From contig CANRCY010000034.1 of NCBI GenBank assembly GCA_947629225.1, forward strand, positions 1 to 11,401: a stretch of DNA of 11,401 nt. The letters are read 5' to 3'. Each line of letters starts with the position of its first letter. The first letter of the stretch is position 1. This document shows, in pieces, positions 6,470 to 11,401 of this stretch. Position numbers and translations under genes: made by a program. The notes under the pieces were generated by a model, which was not told where the DNA came from, made no database searches, and saw only the letters and a program-made list of their open reading frames with translations. This stretch comes from an uncultured Clostridia bacterium. Its GTDB lineage: Bacteria > Bacillota > Clostridia > Christensenellales > Borkfalkiaceae.

Positions 6470-6607
6470 TCGTCGCCGCAAGAGTGCGTTTTACGCTTTT
6501 CTTGCGAAAAGCTCTGTTCGCCCTCTGCGGCTCCTCCTCCCGCAAAAATGCTTCACCTTTTTGCGGGAGCCCTCTCTTTTTCTTGGTTAGGGGCGACAAG
6601 AGATCGC
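6470..6607. repeat. tRNA-associated hairpin element, copy B
   Basis: The longest copy. Stem 1: GCCGC-A-AGAG-T-GCG pairs with CGC-C-CTCT-GCGGC (6475-6531 region) with one bulge and one mismatch, capped by CTTTTCTTGCGAAAAG. Stem 2: CTCCCGCAAAAA/TTTTTGCGGGAG (6537-6569). The end GGCGACAAGAG can pair back to CTCTTG...GTCGCC at the start of the element and its flanking tRNA relic, closing the whole unit. Copy C shows compensating changes in both stems. Confidence 0.7.
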
Positions 6608-6625
6608 GATCGAGACGAAATCATA

Positions 6626-6669
6626 AACCAAGAGACGGGAGAGCCTAATGGCTCTCCCGTCTCTTGGTT
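6626..6669 (-). terminator. Perfect 20-bp hairpin at the tRNA-Pro 3' end
   Basis: Twenty perfectly paired bases around the loop TAAT. On the minus strand one arm starts with the encoded ACCA end of the tRNA, so the mature 3' end is part of the hairpin. The following minus-strand bases are TATGATTTCG, without a strong T-run. It probably defines the 3' end or processing site of the tRNA transcript. Confidence 0.55.
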
Positions 6670-6741
6670 GAGGTGACGTGACTTGAACACGCGACCTCTT
6701 GGTCCCTAACCAAGCGCGCTACCAAACTGCGCTACACCTCA
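6665..6741 (-). tRNA. tRNA-Pro (anticodon AGG)
   Basis: A complete 77-nt cloverleaf read on the minus strand. Acceptor arms TGAGGTG (6741-6735) and CACCTCA (6675-6669) pair over 7 bp; D-stem GCGC/GCGC; anticodon stem CTTGG (6714-6710)/CCAAG (6702-6698); loop TTAGGGA with anticodon AGG at 6707-6705 and the G37 expected for tRNA-Pro; T-arm GCGTG/CACGT-type with loop TTCAAGT. Discriminator A and a genomically encoded CCA (6667-6665) follow. A34 would read CCU and is uncommon among bacterial proline tRNAs, where UGG, GGG and CGG are usual. It lies 650 bp from the proS start, on the opposite strand, and is driven by the minus-strand promoter at 6947-6974. It appears functional, but a degraded extra copy cannot be excluded. 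Confidence 0.92.
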
Positions 6742-6747
6742 ATATAT

Positions 6748-6766
6748 GACCTCTTGGTCCCTAACC
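6748..6766 (-). pseudogene. tRNA-Pro anticodon-arm relic 2
   Basis: 19 bp identical to 6693-6711 of the intact tRNA (part of the anticodon arm and the start of the variable region). It is joined on one side to element C at TCGTCGCCGCA, and on the other runs directly into the leader of the intact tRNA. With relic 3 it forms the two sides of a tRNA-Pro copy interrupted by element C. Confidence 0.75.
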
Positions 6767-6875
6767 TCGTCGCCGCACGAATGCTTTTCACGCTTTTCTT
6801 GCGAAAAACTCCGTATGCATTCGGCGTCTCCTCGTCCCACAAAAATACTTCGTCTTTTTGTGGGAACCCTTTGTT
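6767..6875. repeat. tRNA-associated hairpin element, copy C
   Basis: A 109-bp insert between two tRNA-Pro pieces. Stem 1 CGAATGC/GCATTCG (6778-6823 region) encloses CTTTTCTTGCGAAAA; stem 2 is TCCCACAAAAA/TTTTTGTGGGA (6835-6865). Compared with copy B, stem 2 has a compensated G-C to A-T change and stem 1 is re-paired with different bases. Homology to copy B is clear (TCGTCGCCGCA start, ACGCTTTTCTTGCGAAAA core, CAAAAAT core). Confidence 0.75.
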
Positions 6876-6910
6876 GCTACCAAACTGCGCTACACCTCAA
6901 TATATGACCT
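6876..6910 (-). pseudogene. tRNA-Pro 5'-half relic 3 with leader
   Basis: 35 bp identical to 6718-6752: the first 24 nt of tRNA-Pro plus the leader TATATTGAGG side. It is the first tRNA-like sequence downstream of the minus-strand promoter. It stops abruptly after GGTAGC, where element C begins; six bases (GCGCTT) of the tRNA are missing between relics 3 and 2. Confidence 0.8.
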
Positions 6911-6946
6911 GTTCGGCGTGGCTCTCATTTCATGAAAGCATATCTT

Positions 6947-6974
6947 ATTATACCAAATTTGCAAGAAGTGTCAA
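6947..6974 (-). promoter_or_regulatory. Consensus promoter for the tRNA-Pro array
   Basis: On the minus strand TTGACA (6974-6969), a 16-bp spacer and TATAAT (6952-6947): both hexamers match consensus exactly. Transcription would start near 6940 and run through relic 3, element C, relic 2 and then the intact tRNA-Pro, giving a precursor with an unusually long (~200 nt) structured leader. Confidence 0.8.
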
Positions 6975-7019
6975 GTGATTTTTCCGCTCATTTGTAAAAT
7001 ATTTTTTTCGCGGTCGAAA

Positions 7020-7332
7020 AGGGGAGGAGAGAATAAAGTAGAGATTTCTACTTCGTCGCTAACACTCCTCGTGCCGCGCTTAGAGAATCAGAACAGCGCG
7101 GGGCGACTGCGCTCGAAATGACGTGAGTTGGGAATGAACCCCCACCTGACATGGCTGCGCCATGCCACCCGTTTTGGCGGCAGGGACCGCCAAAACCCCG
7201 TCGCGCCCTTACAGCGCTCCTGTCGCGGCGCAGTTCACAGCGCACCGCGCTGTTGAACAGAATTGCGCCGCTCCACCCTTCAAAGGGGGCAGGTCTGCTA
7301 TGAGGCAAATTTTCAAAAAGGGTTTACAAATA
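7020..7332. repeat. Palindromic spacer upstream of proS
   Basis: No gene is supported. It contains a diverged GAGATTTC...CGAAATGAC unit (7042-7122) and three hairpins: CATGGC/GCCATG (7150-7164), a perfect 10-bp GTTTTGGCGG/CCGCCAAAAC with loop CAGGGA (7171-7196), and GTTCA-CAGCGC/GCGCTGTTGAAC with one bulge (7233-7258). The segment ATGACGTGAGTTGGGAATG is shared with the asnS leader at 9261-9281. Confidence 0.6.
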
Positions 7333-7362
7333 TTGGACGAAACCGAAAAAACATGCTATAAT
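7333..7362 (+). promoter_or_regulatory. Promoter of proS with extended -10
   Basis: TTGGAC (7333-7338), an 18-bp spacer and TGCTATAAT, an extended -10 with TATAAT at 7357-7362. The expected start near 7369 leaves a leader of about 20 nt before the proS ATG. That is too short for a T-box or other riboswitch, so tRNA-responsive leader control of proS is not indicated. Confidence 0.7.
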
Positions 7363-7390
7363 GATTTCCGAAAAAATCAGGAGCGCTTTT

Positions 7391-8821
7391 ATGGCAAAAG
7401 ACAATCAATTCGTTTCGCAGATCGCGGACATCGAAACCGACTTTCCGCAGTGGTATACAGACGTTGTCGTCAAGACAAAACTCGTCGATTACGGTCCCGT
7501 CAAGGGCACCATGGTCATCCGTCCCTACGGCTATGCCATTTGGGAGATCATTCAAAAGGAGCTCGATTCCCGCTTCAAAGCGGCGGGCGTGGAAAACGCT
7601 TACTTCCCGCTCCTCATCCCCATGTCCTTTATGACCAAGGAAGCCGAGCACGTGGAAGGCTTTGCGCCCGAAGTCGCCGTCGTTACCCATGCGGGCGGCG
7701 CGAAACTCGAAGAGCCCCTCGTCGTGCGTCCGACCTCGGAGACGATCATCGGGCACATGATGGGCAAATGGGTGGAGAGCTGGCGGGACCTTCCGCTCCG
7801 CATGAACCAATGGTGCAACGTGATGCGTTGGGAAAAGACCACCCGTCCCTTCCTTCGTACGAGCGAATTTTTGTGGCAGGAGGGGCATTCCGTTTACGCG
7901 ACGGGGGAAGAAGCCGAGCGCGAGACCCTCGACATGCTCCGCCTCTATGAAGAATTCGCAAAGAATGTGCTCTGCATGCCCGTTCTGACGGGACGCAAGA
8001 CGGAGAAGGAGAAGTTCGCGGGCGCGGTGGCGACCTACGGCATGGAGGCGATGATGCACGACGGCAAGAGCTTGCAGTCGGGCACGACCCATTACATGGG
8101 ACAGAATTTCGCCAAGGCGTTCGGCGTGCAGTTCACGGGCAAGGACGGCGCTCTGCAATACGGCTACACGATGAGTTACGGAGTTTCGACCCGTCTCATC
8201 GGCGCGCTCATCATGACCCACGGAGACCAACGCGGGCTCATATTGCCGCCCCCCGTTGCGCCCGTGCAGGTCGTTATCGTGCCCATAGCCGCCAAGAAAG
8301 AGGGGGTGCTCGAAGCGTGCCGCACGCTGAAAGAGCGGCTCTGCAAGGCGGGTCTGCGCGTGAAGATCGACGAGAGCGAAAATTCTCCCGGCTGGAAGTT
8401 CAACGAATGGGAGATGAAGGGAGTGCCCGTCCGCATCGAACTCGGTCCGCGCGACATCGAAAACGGCAAGATGACCGTGTTCCGCCGCGACACCTGCGAG
8501 AAAGGGGAACTCGGACTCGCGGACGCAGAACGGGAAGTGGGCGCGCTGCTCGGAGAAATTTCGGAGAACCTCTACCGCAAAGCGGAAAAGCGGATGCGCG
8601 AGCGCATCGTGAACGCGGAGACCCTCGAAGAGTTGCTCAAAGGCGTGGACGGGGGAAACTTCGTGCGCGCGGGGTGGTGCGGTTGCCGCGCATGCGAGGA
8701 TCGGGTGAAGGAATTCGCACAGGCGACGGCGCGCGTCATGGACGGCGAAAATACCGCGGAAAAGTGCGTTGTCTGCGGAAAACCTTCCGTGCACACCGTG
8801 TTTTTTGCGAGAGCGTACTGA
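7391..8821 (+). CDS. proS: Prolyl-tRNA synthetase
   Basis: A class II synthetase that charges tRNA-Pro with proline in the cytoplasm. It is 476 residues and of the archaeal/eukaryote-like ProRS type found in some bacteria: no inserted editing domain between motifs 2 and 3, and a C-terminal extra domain. Seen: RPTSETII (113-120); motif 2 region VMRWEKTTRPFLRTSEF (144-160) with Arg146 and Glu148; motif 3 region STRLIGALIMTHGDQRGL (266-283); anticodon-binding domain from about 290; a Cys cluster WCGCRAC (Cys430, 432, 435) and CVVC (Cys459, 462) likely to bind zinc; and the typical C-terminal Tyr. The chosen ATG has AGGAG 7 bp upstream; an in-frame ATG at 7361 overlaps the -10 and cannot be used from this promoter. 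A tRNA-Pro lies divergently upstream; the GGAAA-hairpin element follows 9 bp after the stop. Confidence 0.97.
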   Translation: MAKDNQFVSQIADIETDFPQWYTDVVVKTKLVDYGPVKGTMVIRPYGYAIWEIIQKELDSRFKAAGVENAYFPLLIPMSFMTKEAEHVEGFAPEVAVVTHAGGAKLEEPLVVRPTSETIIGHMMGKWVESWRDLPLRMNQWCNVMRWEKTTRPFLRTSEFLWQEGHSVYATGEEAERETLDMLRLYEEFAKNVLCMPVLTGRKTEKEKFAGAVATYGMEAMMHDGKSLQSGTTHYMGQNFAKAFGVQFTGKDGALQYGYTMSYGVSTRLIGALIMTHGDQRGLILPPPVAPVQVVIVPIAAKKEGVLEACRTLKERLCKAGLRVKIDESENSPGWKFNEWEMKGVPVRIELGPRDIENGKMTVFRRDTCEKGELGLADAEREVGALLGEISENLYRKAEKRMRERIVNAETLEELLKGVDGGNFVRAGWCGCRACEDRVKEFAQATARVMDGENTAEKCVVCGKPSVHTVFFARAY

Positions 8822-8830
8822 AAAAGTGTT

Positions 8831-9165
8831 TCGCACGATTCTTTGCTTGTCTACGACTTCGAAAAGAATCGTGCGAGGAAACGTGCTTTCACGTCTTAAC
8901 CTATTTGTCCTCTCGTTCGCGTTGACGGACAAGAAGTTGCAAGTATGCAACAAATGGGGTCGCCCACGGCGGAAGTGAATTCCGCCTAAGGCAAGGGGAT
9001 TAGATTTCGCACGATTCTTTGCTCGCTATGCTTCGAAAAGAATCGTGCGAGGAAACGTGCTTTTACGTTTTAACCTATTTGTCCTCTCGTTCGCGTTGAC
9101 GGACACTAAGCCGTAGGTATGCGGCAAATTGAGTGCGCTGCCGCAGGGGAACCCTGCTCCGCGCA
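8831..9165 (+). repeat. Structured multi-hairpin element, tandem copies 3a and 3b, after proS
   Basis: The cleanest copies, with short H1 loops. Copy 3a: H1 8831-8876; GGAAA 8877-8881; small hairpin ACGTG, CTTT, CACGT (8881-8894); H2 TTGTCC/GGACAA (8905-8932); H3 GTTGCA, AGTA, TGCAAC (8936-8951); H4 8962-8992 (GCC/GGC outer, GGCGGAA/TTCCGCC inner). Shared H1 9007-9050, GGAAA. Copy 3b: small hairpin AACGT/ACGTT (9054-9069); H2 TGTCC/GGACA (9080-9105); H3 GCCGTA, GGTA, TGCGGC (9110-9125); H4 9135-9164 (GCGC/GCGC outer, GCAGGG/CCCTGC inner). No closing H1 follows 3b. Single-stranded parts such as TTAACCTATTTGTCC and TTCGCGTTGACGGACA are conserved between copies. Confidence 0.82.
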
Positions 9166-9631
9166 GGGATTTGGAACACGCTCCACCCCCCTACCCCCCT
9201 CTCACGGAGGGGGCAAGACTAAGGTGGAGATGTTTCGACTGCGGCTACGCCTTCGCTCAACATGACGTGAGTTGGGAATGGTGTTTTGTTTCCCCTTGCT
9301 GTCCCTGAAAGGGAAAGTACCCGCGGAGCGGGGGAAAGGGTTTTTGCAAGCTTTCGGAGAACCCCTCAGTCACTTCGTGACAGCTCCCCTAAAAGGGGCG
9401 CCGAGAATGAGGTGGAGATTTCTCCACTTCGCTCAACATGACGTGTTTGGGAATGGTGTTTTGTTTCCCCTTGCTGTCCCTGAAAGGGGAGCCGAGAATG
9501 AGGTGGAGATGTTTCGACTGCGGCTACGCCTTCGCTCAACATGACGTGATTTGGGAATGGTGTTTTGTTTCTCCTTGCTCCCTGCAAGGGAAGCAGAGAA
9601 TGAGGGAGAGAAAATCAAAAACGAGGTTTTT
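9166..9631. repeat. Repeated leader region upstream of asnS
   Basis: No gene is supported. Three related blocks at 9221-9317, 9408-9497 and 9498-9600 share GAGGTGGAGAT, a short palindrome ending in CGCTCAACATGACGTG, GGGAATGGTGTTTTGTTT, and a hairpin TCCCT/AGGGA. The shared GGGAATGG start is at 9274, 9449 and 9553. Between blocks 1 and 2 sits a palindrome (9362-9405) of the family found inside the H1 loop after recA, in inverse orientation. The third block runs to within 30 bp of the asnS start. No convincing promoter was found. Confidence 0.65.
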
Positions 9632-11005
9632 ATGAAACATACCGATATTTACGAAGTGCTCAACAAACAGGACCTTGTGGGGAGCGAGACCGTCGTGTGC
9701 GGGTGGGTGCGGACCTTCCGCGACTCTGCGCAGGTCGCTTTCCTCGAACTTTCGGACGGCACGAGTTTTCCGCGCCTGCAAGTCGTCATCGACAAAAACG
9801 CGCTCTCCGTCGACCCCGAGTGTACCAAACTCGGCGCAAGCGTCGCCGTGCGCGGCGAGGTCGTAAAGGCGTTCAAGGGGGAAGGGAACGAACTCAACGC
9901 GAAAGAAATTTCTCTCCTCGGGAAATGCCCGCCCGAATATCCCATCCAGAAAAAACGTACCACCCTCGAATTCCTGCGCACCATTCCCCATTTGCGGCTG
10001 CGCACGAATACCTTTGCGGCGGTGTTCCGCGTCCGTTCCGTGGCGGCGCAAGCCATTCACCGCTTCTTCCACGAGCGCAGGTATTACTATATGAATACCC
10101 CCCTCATCACGGCGAGCGACTGCGAGGGCGCGGGCGAGATGTTCCGCGTGACTACCCAGCCGTGGAATGCCGCCTGTAAAACGGAGGAGGAGTACTACAA
10201 AAACGACTTCTTCGGCGTGAAGGCGGGGCTCTCCGTTTCGGGACAGCTCGAAGGGGAGATCGCGGCGACGGCAGTCGGCAAAATTTACACCTTCGGACCC
10301 TCGTTCCGCGCGGAAAATTCGAATACGACGCGGCATCTCGCCGAATTCTGGCATGTGGAGCCCGAGATCGCCTTTGCAGAACTGCCCGACGTCATCGAGG
10401 TCGCGGAAGAACTTTTGAAGTATCTCATCAACGCAGTGCTCACCGAGTGCCCCGACGAGATCAAATTCTTCGATTCCTTTGTGGAGAAGGGGCTCATCGA
10501 AAAGCTCACCCATGTTGCGACTTCCGACTTTGCGGTGTGCGAATATACGAAGGCGATCGAAATCCTCGAAAAGGAGAACAGCCGCTTCGAGTTTCCCGTA
10601 AAGTGGGGGAGCGACCTTCAAAGCGAACATGAGAAATTCCTCACCGAACAGGTGTTTCAGCGTCCCGTGTTCGTGACGAACTATCCCAAGGAGATCAAGT
10701 CTTTTTACATGAAGCAAAACCCCGACGGCAAGACGGTGGCGGCGACCGACCTTCTGGTCCCCGGGATCGGCGAGATCATCGGCGGCAGCGAGAGAGAGGC
10801 GGACTACGAAAAGCTCCTTTCGGCGATGAAAGAGCGCAACATGGACCTGAGCGCGTATAAACAGTATCTTGACCTGCGCGTGTTCGGCTCGGTGCCCCAC
10901 GGCGGCTTCGGGCTCGGATTCGAGCGGTTCGTGATGTATGTCACGGGCATGGAAAATATCCGAGACGTCATTCTTCTTCCCCGTTGGACGAAGAATATCA
11001 TGTGA
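9632..11005 (+). CDS. asnS: Asparaginyl-tRNA synthetase
   Basis: A class IIb synthetase that charges tRNA-Asn with asparagine in the cytoplasm. 457 residues is close to the usual length. The N-terminal OB-fold anticodon-binding domain (about 20-100) is visible in VVCGWVRTFRDSAQVAFLEL. The catalytic domain has motif 2 with the AsnRS-typical FRAENSNTTRHLAEFWHVEPE (224-244) instead of the AspRS form, and motif 3 with GGFGLGFERFVMYVTG (424-439) ending in RDVILLPR. The ATG at 9632 is preceded by CGAGG with 5 bp spacing; an upstream in-frame ATG at 9551 would translate a repeat and is rejected. The presence of AsnRS suggests at least part of Asn-tRNA is made by direct charging. The GGAAA-hairpin element begins 5 bp after the TGA. 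Confidence 0.96.
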   Translation: MKHTDIYEVLNKQDLVGSETVVCGWVRTFRDSAQVAFLELSDGTSFPRLQVVIDKNALSVDPECTKLGASVAVRGEVVKAFKGEGNELNAKEISLLGKCPPEYPIQKKRTTLEFLRTIPHLRLRTNTFAAVFRVRSVAAQAIHRFFHERRYYYMNTPLITASDCEGAGEMFRVTTQPWNAACKTEEEYYKNDFFGVKAGLSVSGQLEGEIAATAVGKIYTFGPSFRAENSNTTRHLAEFWHVEPEIAFAELPDVIEVAEELLKYLINAVLTECPDEIKFFDSFVEKGLIEKLTHVATSDFAVCEYTKAIEILEKENSRFEFPVKWGSDLQSEHEKFLTEQVFQRPVFVTNYPKEIKSFYMKQNPDGKTVAATDLLVPGIGEIIGGSEREADYEKLLSAMKERNMDLSAYKQYLDLRVFGSVPHGGFGLGFERFVMYVTGMENIRDVILLPRWTKNIM

Positions 11006-11010
11006 AGTAT

Positions 11011-11123
11011 TCACGAATTTCTTTGCTCGCCTACGGCTTCGAAAAGAAATTCCGTGAGGAAACGTGCAAACGCGTTTTAATTTGCTCCTCCTGCCCGCGG
11101 GACCCTTCTCACGCAGGAGGAGC
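11011..11123 (+). repeat. Structured hairpin element, partial copy 4, after asnS
   Basis: H1 11011-11057 (TCACGAATTTCTTT pairing with AAAGAAATTCCGTGA, loop with CTACGG), then GGAAA (11058-11062), a small hairpin AAACG/CGTTT (11060-11077) and TTTTAATTT. In place of the GTCC/GGAC hairpin there is a perfect 11-bp stem GCTCCTCCTGC/GCAGGAGGAGC (11084-11123) whose right arm lies inside the coding-like remnant that follows. H3 and H4 are absent. Confidence 0.7.
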
Positions 11124-11287
11124 GGGACGCCATCCTCTCCCATCCTCGGTTCAGAGAGAGCCCGCTTGCCGAGCGTATCCGAGGCGAATTGAGGATGCTC
11201 CAAGCCGTCTCTTTCCGCGAGACGGGAGAAGTTCCGTTTGTCGGCGGAGGAGGGGCTCCGACGATCGTCATAAGACAAGAGAAATAA
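11081..11287 (+). pseudogene. Coding remnant without start codon
   Basis: An open frame of 68 codons from just after an in-frame TAA (11078-11080) to TAA at 11285-11287. The translation looks protein-like (TQEERDAILSHPRFRESPL..., later SFRETGEVPFVGGGGAPTIV) and the codons resemble the neighbouring genes. No ATG, GTG or TTG occurs in the first 36 codons; only TTG and ATG near codons 37-39 would leave under 30 residues. It directly abuts the GGAAA element and ends at a strong terminator, so I read it as the 3' end of a gene whose 5' part was lost or displaced. The family is not recognised. A short real protein using a non-standard start is less likely. Confidence 0.5.
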
Positions 11288-11326
11288 AAAACCGCCCGCC
11301 GCATGTTTGCGGCGGGCGGTTTTTTT
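11287..11326 (+). terminator. Strong intrinsic terminator
   Basis: A 17-bp stem AAAAACCGCCCGCCGCA with TGCGGCGGGCGGTTTTT around TGTT, followed by a 7-T run (11320-11326). It directly follows the stop of the coding remnant. The A-run before the stem makes it potentially bidirectional. It is the only textbook terminator after a coding frame in this window. Confidence 0.92.
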
Positions 11327-11346
11327 GTAGCTTTAGCGGAAATAAA

Positions 11347-11365
11347 CCCCCAGTTATACTGGGGG
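11347..11365. other. Small perfect hairpin
   Basis: CCCCCAGT, loop TAT, ACTGGGGG. No T-run follows on the plus strand. It may belong to the next gene or to a minus-strand transcript beyond the window; nothing more can be said of 11366-11401. Confidence 0.4.
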
Positions 11366-11401
11366 AAGTAAAAAGACTTTAGTAAATAAAAACCTCGTGA
11401 T

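Noticed and set aside
7361..7390. Upstream ATG as proS start
   Set aside because: The ATG overlaps the -10 box; the ATG at 7391 has AGGAG at good distance and the family N-terminus.
7363..7390. T-box or riboswitch in front of proS
   Set aside because: The leader from the mapped promoter is only about 20 nt and has no antiterminator structure.
7313..8953. Long minus-strand open frame opposite proS
   Set aside because: Antisense to a complete ProRS, low-complexity His/Arg/Ala composition, starts inside a repeat.
9551..9631. Upstream ATG as asnS start
   Set aside because: It would translate the repeated leader; the ATG at 9632 has its own ribosome site and fits family length.
9536..11278. Long minus-strand open frame opposite asnS
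   Set aside because: Same mirror effect; no recognisable domain.

Overview
This is chromosomal DNA from a bacterium, most likely an uncultured gut-type member of the Clostridia (Bacillota). That placement is an inference from gene content and style, not proven: GC-rich codon third positions, purine-rich ribosome binding sites, the ~476-residue ProRS type with a C-terminal Cys cluster, a glutaminase-fused NAD synthetase, and intergenic spaces crowded with palindromic repeats. All five protein genes are ordinary housekeeping or metabolic genes on the + strand, each apparently its own transcription unit: recA (5' end outside the window), nadE, a GH1 beta-glucosidase, proS and asnS. A 67-codon coding remnant without a start codon follows asnS and ends at a strong intrinsic terminator.

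The unusual content lies between the genes. Four of the five stop codons (recA, nadE, proS, asnS) are followed within 2-9 bp by one structured element. It consists of a long terminal hairpin (H1), a constant GGAAA, often a small hairpin, a loop closed by GTCC/GGAC (H2), a 6-bp hairpin (H3) and a two-part stem (H4), then often a second H1. Six copies or partial copies are present. The H1, H3 and H4 arms change sequence between copies while staying paired, which is direct comparative evidence for selection on a folded RNA or single-stranded DNA. Other palindromic repeats have inserted into the H1 loops.

The bgl-proS interval (5819-7390) is the second notable region. After a 47-bp perfect palindrome there are two copies of one ~64-bp promoter module (TTGACT, 17 bp, TATAAT). 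Each drives a different, non-coding, structured stretch of about 70-75 nt that ends in a hairpin plus T-run: a probable pair of small RNA genes. Next, on the minus strand, comes a tRNA-Pro gene (anticodon AGG, CCA encoded) flanked by broken tRNA-Pro pieces and by copies of a second hairpin element whose stems also covary. A consensus minus-strand promoter (TTGACA, 16 bp, TATAAT) starts upstream of a tRNA 5' half interrupted by this element. The prolyl-tRNA synthetase gene lies about 650 bp away on the other strand.

The remaining spacers (1151-1634, 4069-4416, 7020-7332, 9166-9631) hold layered palindromic repeats, including an exact 60-bp tandem repeat before bgl and a triplicated leader repeat before asnS. 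No CRISPR array, transposase, phage or defence gene is visible.
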